This document shows positions 61,051 through 64,000 of a stretch of 64,000 nucleotides of DNA, piece by piece. The stretch lies in contig NZ_CP114882.2 in assembly GCF_027474525.2 (NCBI RefSeq), forward strand, positions 2,294,001 to 2,358,000, in the 5' to 3' direction. The translations under genes were made by a program, and so were the position numbers. The notes below the pieces were generated by a model. It had not been told where the DNA came from. It ran no database searches and saw only the letters and a list, made by a program, of their open reading frames with translations. Source of the stretch: Flavobacterium lacustre. GTDB taxonomy: Bacteria > Bacteroidota > Bacteroidia > Flavobacteriales > Flavobacteriaceae. Each line of letters begins with the position of its first letter. Within the stretch, counting starts at the first letter, position 1.

Positions 61051-62139
61051 TTATCTGAAGTATGAAAAAGTTTCTTCGTTTTCTATCTTCAATAGTGTTT
61101 CATAAATAAGTTTGATCACGTTTTCTACATCATCGCGATGAACCATTTCTACAGTGGTGTGCATATAGCGCAAAGGAAGCGAGATCAAAGCCGAAGCTAC
61201 ACCGCCATTGCTATAAGCAAAAGCATCGGTATCTGTTCCGGTAACACGGGAAGAAGCTAATCGTTGAAACGGAATTTCTTTTTCCATTGCGGTATTCAAA
61301 ATTAGTTCTCTCAAGTTATTTTGCACTGCTGGCGCATAAGTCACCACGGGACCTTTACCTATTTTAGTTTCTCCTTCAATTTTCTTATCAATCATGGGAG
61401 TTGTGGAGTCGTGGCATACATCTGTAATAATAGCAACATTTGGTTTGATGGTTTGCGTGATCATTTCAGCACCTCGCAAGCCTACTTCTTCTTGAACAGA
61501 ATTGGTGATATAGAGTCCAAAAGGCAGTTTTATATTGTTTTCGTGAAGCAAACGAGCTACTTCGGCAATCATAAATCCTCCCATACGATTGTCTATGGCG
61601 CGACAAACAAATTTATTGTCGTTCAGAATCATAAATTCATCAGGATAGGTAATGACACATCCTACGTGAACGCCCAATTTTTCTACCTGATCTTTTGTCT
61701 CGCAGCCTAAATCTATAAAAATGTTACTTGTTTTAGGGTTTTCTTCTTTGTCTCTATTGCGGGTATGAATCGCCGGCCAACCAAAAACACCTTTTACAAT
61801 TCCTTTCTTGGTATGAATGTTAACGCGTTTAGAAGGTGCAATCTGATGGTCTGATCCTCCATTTCTAATTACATAAATCAATCCGTCATCAGTAATGTAG
61901 TTCACATACCAAGCAATTTCGTCGGCATGACCTTCAATAACAACCTTATAAGGAGCCTCTGGATTAATTACCCCAACTGCAGTTCCATAAGTATCCGTGA
62001 TAAAAGTATCAACATAAGGTTTCATATAATCCATCCATAGTTTTTGACCTTCAGCTTCAAAACCAGTTGGTGATGCATTATTAAGGTAGTTTTCTAAAAA
62101 CGTAAGGGAAGTCTCTTTTAATATTGATGCTGTGCTCAT
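61051..62139 (-). CDS. M42 family aminopeptidase (glutamyl aminopeptidase/FrvX-like)
   Basis: A 362-aa cytoplasmic dizinc aminopeptidase that assembles into a tetrahedral 12-mer in characterised relatives. All predicted metal and catalytic residues are visible: H71 (VIEGHADEIAW), D183 (AIDNRMGG), catalytic E217 and ligand E218 (VQEEVGLRGA), D240 (DVCHDSTTP) and H327 (YMHTTVEMV). There is no signal peptide. It is divergent from the DUF4294 gene by 82 bp and separated from aguB by 239 bp. Peptide preference is unknown. Confidence 0.95.
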   Translation of the reverse strand: MSTASILKETSLTFLENYLNNASPTGFEAEGQKLWMDYMKPYVDTFITDTYGTAVGVINPEAPYKVVIEGHADEIAWYVNYITDDGLIYVIRNGGSDHQIAPSKRVNIHTKKGIVKGVFGWPAIHTRNRDKEENPKTSNIFIDLGCETKDQVEKLGVHVGCVITYPDEFMILNDNKFVCRAIDNRMGGFMIAEVARLLHENNIKLPFGLYITNSVQEEVGLRGAEMITQTIKPNVAIITDVCHDSTTPMIDKKIEGETKIGKGPVVTYAPAVQNNLRELILNTAMEKEIPFQRLASSRVTGTDTDAFAYSNGGVASALISLPLRYMHTTVEMVHRDDVENVIKLIYETLLKIENEETFSYFR

Positions 62140-62195
62140 AAAATTATTTTTTTGCTAAATTATAAATTTGGCATTACAGTTGTATATATAATGTA

Positions 62196-62203
62196 TAATT
62201 TTG
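62196..62203 (+). promoter_or_regulatory. -7 promoter box of DUF4294 gene
   Basis: TAATTTTG fits TAnnTTTG, 18 bp upstream of the ATG at 62222. Confidence 0.4.
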
Positions 62204-62221
62204 GCAATTAAATTTTTCAAT

Positions 62222-62899
62222 ATGAAGATCATTAAACTTCTCTTATTCTTGTTTTTTATTTCTATATCGGTTAATGCACAAGTAACTCAAAAGGATACTA
62301 TCAAAATGGGATATGTCCTGACCGAAAATGATACCATACTTAATGACACAATTTTATTGCCTGAAATTATAATTCACAAGGAGAAACTCGATCCTGAAGG
62401 CAAAAAGCAATTTTTGATTCTTCAAAACAGAGTCTATAAAACCTATCCTTATGCAAAACTAGCTTCCGAAAGACTGGCATCCTTAAATAGAGGGATGTCA
62501 AATCTTAAAACAAGCAAAGAGAAAAAGAAGTATTTCAAAATAGTAGAAGACTACCTTAGTAATGAATTTGAAGCTAAACTCAAAAAACTATCCCGCAAGC
62601 AAGGACAAATACTGGTAAAGTTGATTCATCGTCAAACAGGAACTACAACTTATGAACTAGTAAGCACACTAAAAAGTGGATGGAAAGCCTTCTGGTCTAA
62701 TGCCACAGCACGAATGTTTGATATCAATTTGAAAACTAAATACGCACCATACGAAGTAAACGAAGACTTTTTAATAGAAACAATCTTGGTTAGAGCATTT
62801 GAATCGGGTCGTTTGCAAAATCAAAAACCGGCCACAGCAGTAGATTATGACGCATTAATGGATTCTTGGCAATCCAAGAGCGACGCATTAAAAAAATAA
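62222..62899 (+). CDS. DUF4294 domain exported protein
   Basis: A 225-aa Bacteroidota-specific protein of the DUF4294 family with a signal peptide (MKIIKLLLFLFFISISVNAQ). The conserved part follows: KKQFLILQNRVYKTYPYAKLASERL and KLSRKQGQILVKLIHRQTGTTTYEL, then LKSGWKAFWSNATARMFDINLKTKY. The ATG at 62222 is chosen because the reading frame upstream starts only with TTG at 62201 and would spoil the signal peptide. Its function is unknown. It is the last protein gene before the rRNA operon, and a long perfect hairpin follows it. Confidence 0.9.
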   Translation: MKIIKLLLFLFFISISVNAQVTQKDTIKMGYVLTENDTILNDTILLPEIIIHKEKLDPEGKKQFLILQNRVYKTYPYAKLASERLASLNRGMSNLKTSKEKKKYFKIVEDYLSNEFEAKLKKLSRKQGQILVKLIHRQTGTTTYELVSTLKSGWKAFWSNATARMFDINLKTKYAPYEVNEDFLIETILVRAFESGRLQNQKPATAVDYDALMDSWQSKSDALKK

Positions 62900-62916
62900 A
62901 TGCAATCATGGCGTTT

Positions 62917-62972
62917 CCTTATATATAAATAGGAGTGTTTCAAAAAAGAAACACTCCTATTTATATATAAGG
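62917..62972. repeat. Perfect 24-bp inverted repeat (hairpin)
   Basis: A perfect 24-bp stem beginning CCTTATATATAAATAGGAGT with an 8-nt loop CAAAAAAG, 17 bp past the DUF4294 stop. No T-run follows, so it is not a typical terminator, although the transcript would fold very stably. Confidence 0.9.
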
Positions 62973-63099
62973 TCGGGCTATTCGCTACAAGTCCTCGTCA
63001 AGTTGCGTTTCACTCCACTTGTCTGTGGGCTTTTCACTACTATCCCTAACGCATATAGCAATAGCCATTATCTTTAAATAACCCAAGATAATGGTTATT
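62973..63099. other. GC-richer spacer with hairpin, possible interspersed element
   Basis: TCGGGCTATTCGCTACAAGT...GTGGGCTTTTCACTAC...CTATCCCTAACGC stands out from the AT-rich surroundings and recalls a sequence I associate with other flavobacterial genomes. It ends in a 15-bp hairpin (63060-63074 with 63085-63099, one G-T pair). No gene is seen in it. Confidence 0.4.
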
Positions 63100-63248
63100 G
63101 TAACAGAAAGATTGAAGTTTTTAGCCTAACATTCATTTAAAGTAGGGTACTGTTTAAAAAAAGACAAAAAACTTTAGGTCTCAAAAAACTTCATATCAAG
63201 TAGTTAAACAAAAAGTTAAGAAAACATCAAAAAAAAGGATTAAAAATG

Positions 63249-63279
63249 TTTGTAAAAGCGGATAAAGGTGTTACTTTTG
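63249..63279 (+). promoter_or_regulatory. rRNA promoter P1
   Basis: TTTG (63249-63252), exactly 19 nt, then TACTTTTG (63272-63279), followed by CACCCGC. This is the canonical Bacteroidota -33/-7 arrangement. Confidence 0.85.
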
Positions 63280-63370
63280 CACCCGCAACAGCGCATAGGT
63301 TCATTAATAAGTTGACAAGTAAAAGGAATAAAACTAGAAGATTTATTTTCTAAAAAAGATTCAAAAAAGC

Positions 63371-63401
63371 TTGTAGAATTAGAAAAGAGGTTGTAGTTTT
63401 G
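63371..63401 (+). promoter_or_regulatory. rRNA promoter P2
   Basis: TTG (63371-63373), 20 nt, TAGTTTTG (63394-63401), followed by CACCCCG. The unit lies 122 bp downstream of P1. Confidence 0.82.
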
Positions 63402-63494
63402 CACCCCGTAAACGGGCTAAGTTCATTGAGAGACTGATAAGGGAAAGAGGAGAAAAGGGGATTAAAATAATCTCAAAAAAACTTCAAAATTTTC

Positions 63495-63525
63495 TTGCCA
63501 GTTAAAAAGATAATTTATACTTTTG
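63495..63525 (+). promoter_or_regulatory. rRNA promoter P3
   Basis: TTG (63495-63497), 20 nt, TACTTTTG (63518-63525), followed by CACCCGC. The unit lies 124 bp downstream of P2. The leader from here to the 16S start is about 205 bp. Confidence 0.85.
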
Positions 63526-63730
63526 CACCCGCTTCGAGAAACACGCTAAGTGAATTGAGAAGGGAAAAATAAGATAAGACACGTTCCTAGACATATTGAA
63601 TTGACAGCCGTTTTGAAAGAGATTTCAAAACAAATAAAATAAGAGTAATAGAATCGATAGATTTGAAAAAACCACTAGAATTTGAGTCGAATAAATAAAG
63701 AGAGAAGATTTATCTAATCTCAAACAATAT

Positions 63731-64000
63731 ACGATGAAGAGTTTGATCCTGGCTCAGGATGAACGCTAGCGGCAGGCTTAACACATGCAAGTCGAGGGGT
63801 ATAGTTCTTCGGAACTAGAGACCGGCGCACGGGTGCGTAACGCGTATGCAATCTACCTTTTACAGAGGGATAGCCCAGAGAAATTTGGATTAATACCTCA
63901 TAGTATAATGAGTTGGCATCAACACATTATTAAAGTCACAACGGTAAAAGATGAGCATGCGTCCCATTAGCTTGTTGGTAAGGTAACGGCTTACCAAGGC
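63731..64000 (+). rRNA. rrs: 16S ribosomal RNA, 5' part (runs off window)
   Basis: The universal 5' sequence AGAGTTTGATCCTGGCTCAG is at 63738-63757, followed by GATGAACGCTAGCGGCAGGCTTAACACATGCAAG in the usual place and the Bacteroidota-like GAGGGGTATAGTTCTTCGG variable region. The start is set by alignment to E. coli position 1. Only the first 270 nt of the gene are in the window; the 23S and 5S genes would follow outside. Confidence 0.97.

Noticed and set aside
63785..63970. 61-aa open frame in the 16S gene
   Set aside because: It lies wholly within 16S rRNA sequence.

Overview
The window looks like a chromosome segment of Flavobacterium or a close relative in Bacteroidota. The evidence is the low G+C content, promoter boxes of the Bacteroidota type (TTTG, about 19-20 nt, TAnnTTTG), weak ribosome binding sites, a TolC/RND and outer-membrane gene content typical of the group, and the start of a 16S rRNA gene at 63731 with a Flavobacteriaceae-like 5' end. 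No tRNA, insertion sequence, phage or CRISPR array was seen.

Layout. 1-4.5 kb: end of a GH3 beta-glucosidase, a GH97 alpha-glucosidase and an M28 peptidase. 4.5-10.8 kb: AI-2E-type permease, PAS histidine kinase, beta-barrel protein, kdsA, and a MarR-nitroreductase-YceI operon with a clear operator/promoter. 10.9-17.5 kb: a TolC-adaptor-RND efflux operon that ends in two small genes and contains an interspersed hairpin repeat. 17.57-18.30 kb: a striking 35-unit tandem array with 21-, 20- and again 21-bp units. 18.3-23.4 kb: a cassette-like island in which same-strand genes are separated by imperfect palindromic elements with TAAC...GTTA ends. It resembles an integron cassette array without an integrase. 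23.6-33.7 kb: three large signalling proteins: a multi-PAS hybrid kinase, a CheB-CheR-PAS fusion and a second hybrid kinase paralogous to the first. 33.7-41.3 kb: an eight-gene TetR-TolC-HlyD-ABC-ABC-permease-permease-LOG operon, equivalent to E. coli YbhGFSR with YbhF split in two.

41.4-62.9 kb is mostly housekeeping: acyl-ACP thioesterase, miaA, a K+ channel, an exonuclease/GIY-YIG protein, YggS, 3-hydroxyacyl-CoA dehydrogenase, a Gfo/Idh oxidoreductase, pcm, an HTH-Fic protein whose catalytic His is Gln, smpB, OmpW, VF530, a GNAT acetyltransferase, aldose epimerase, M1 and M42 peptidases, and the putrescine genes aguA and aguB flanking a lipoprotein. 62.9-64 kb: a perfect 24-bp hairpin, then three tandem rRNA promoters of about 123 bp each and the 16S gene, which runs off the window.

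The most unusual stretch is 17.57-23.4 kb: the tandem array next to the cassette-like island. Functional claims there are inference; the repeat structures are read directly from the sequence.
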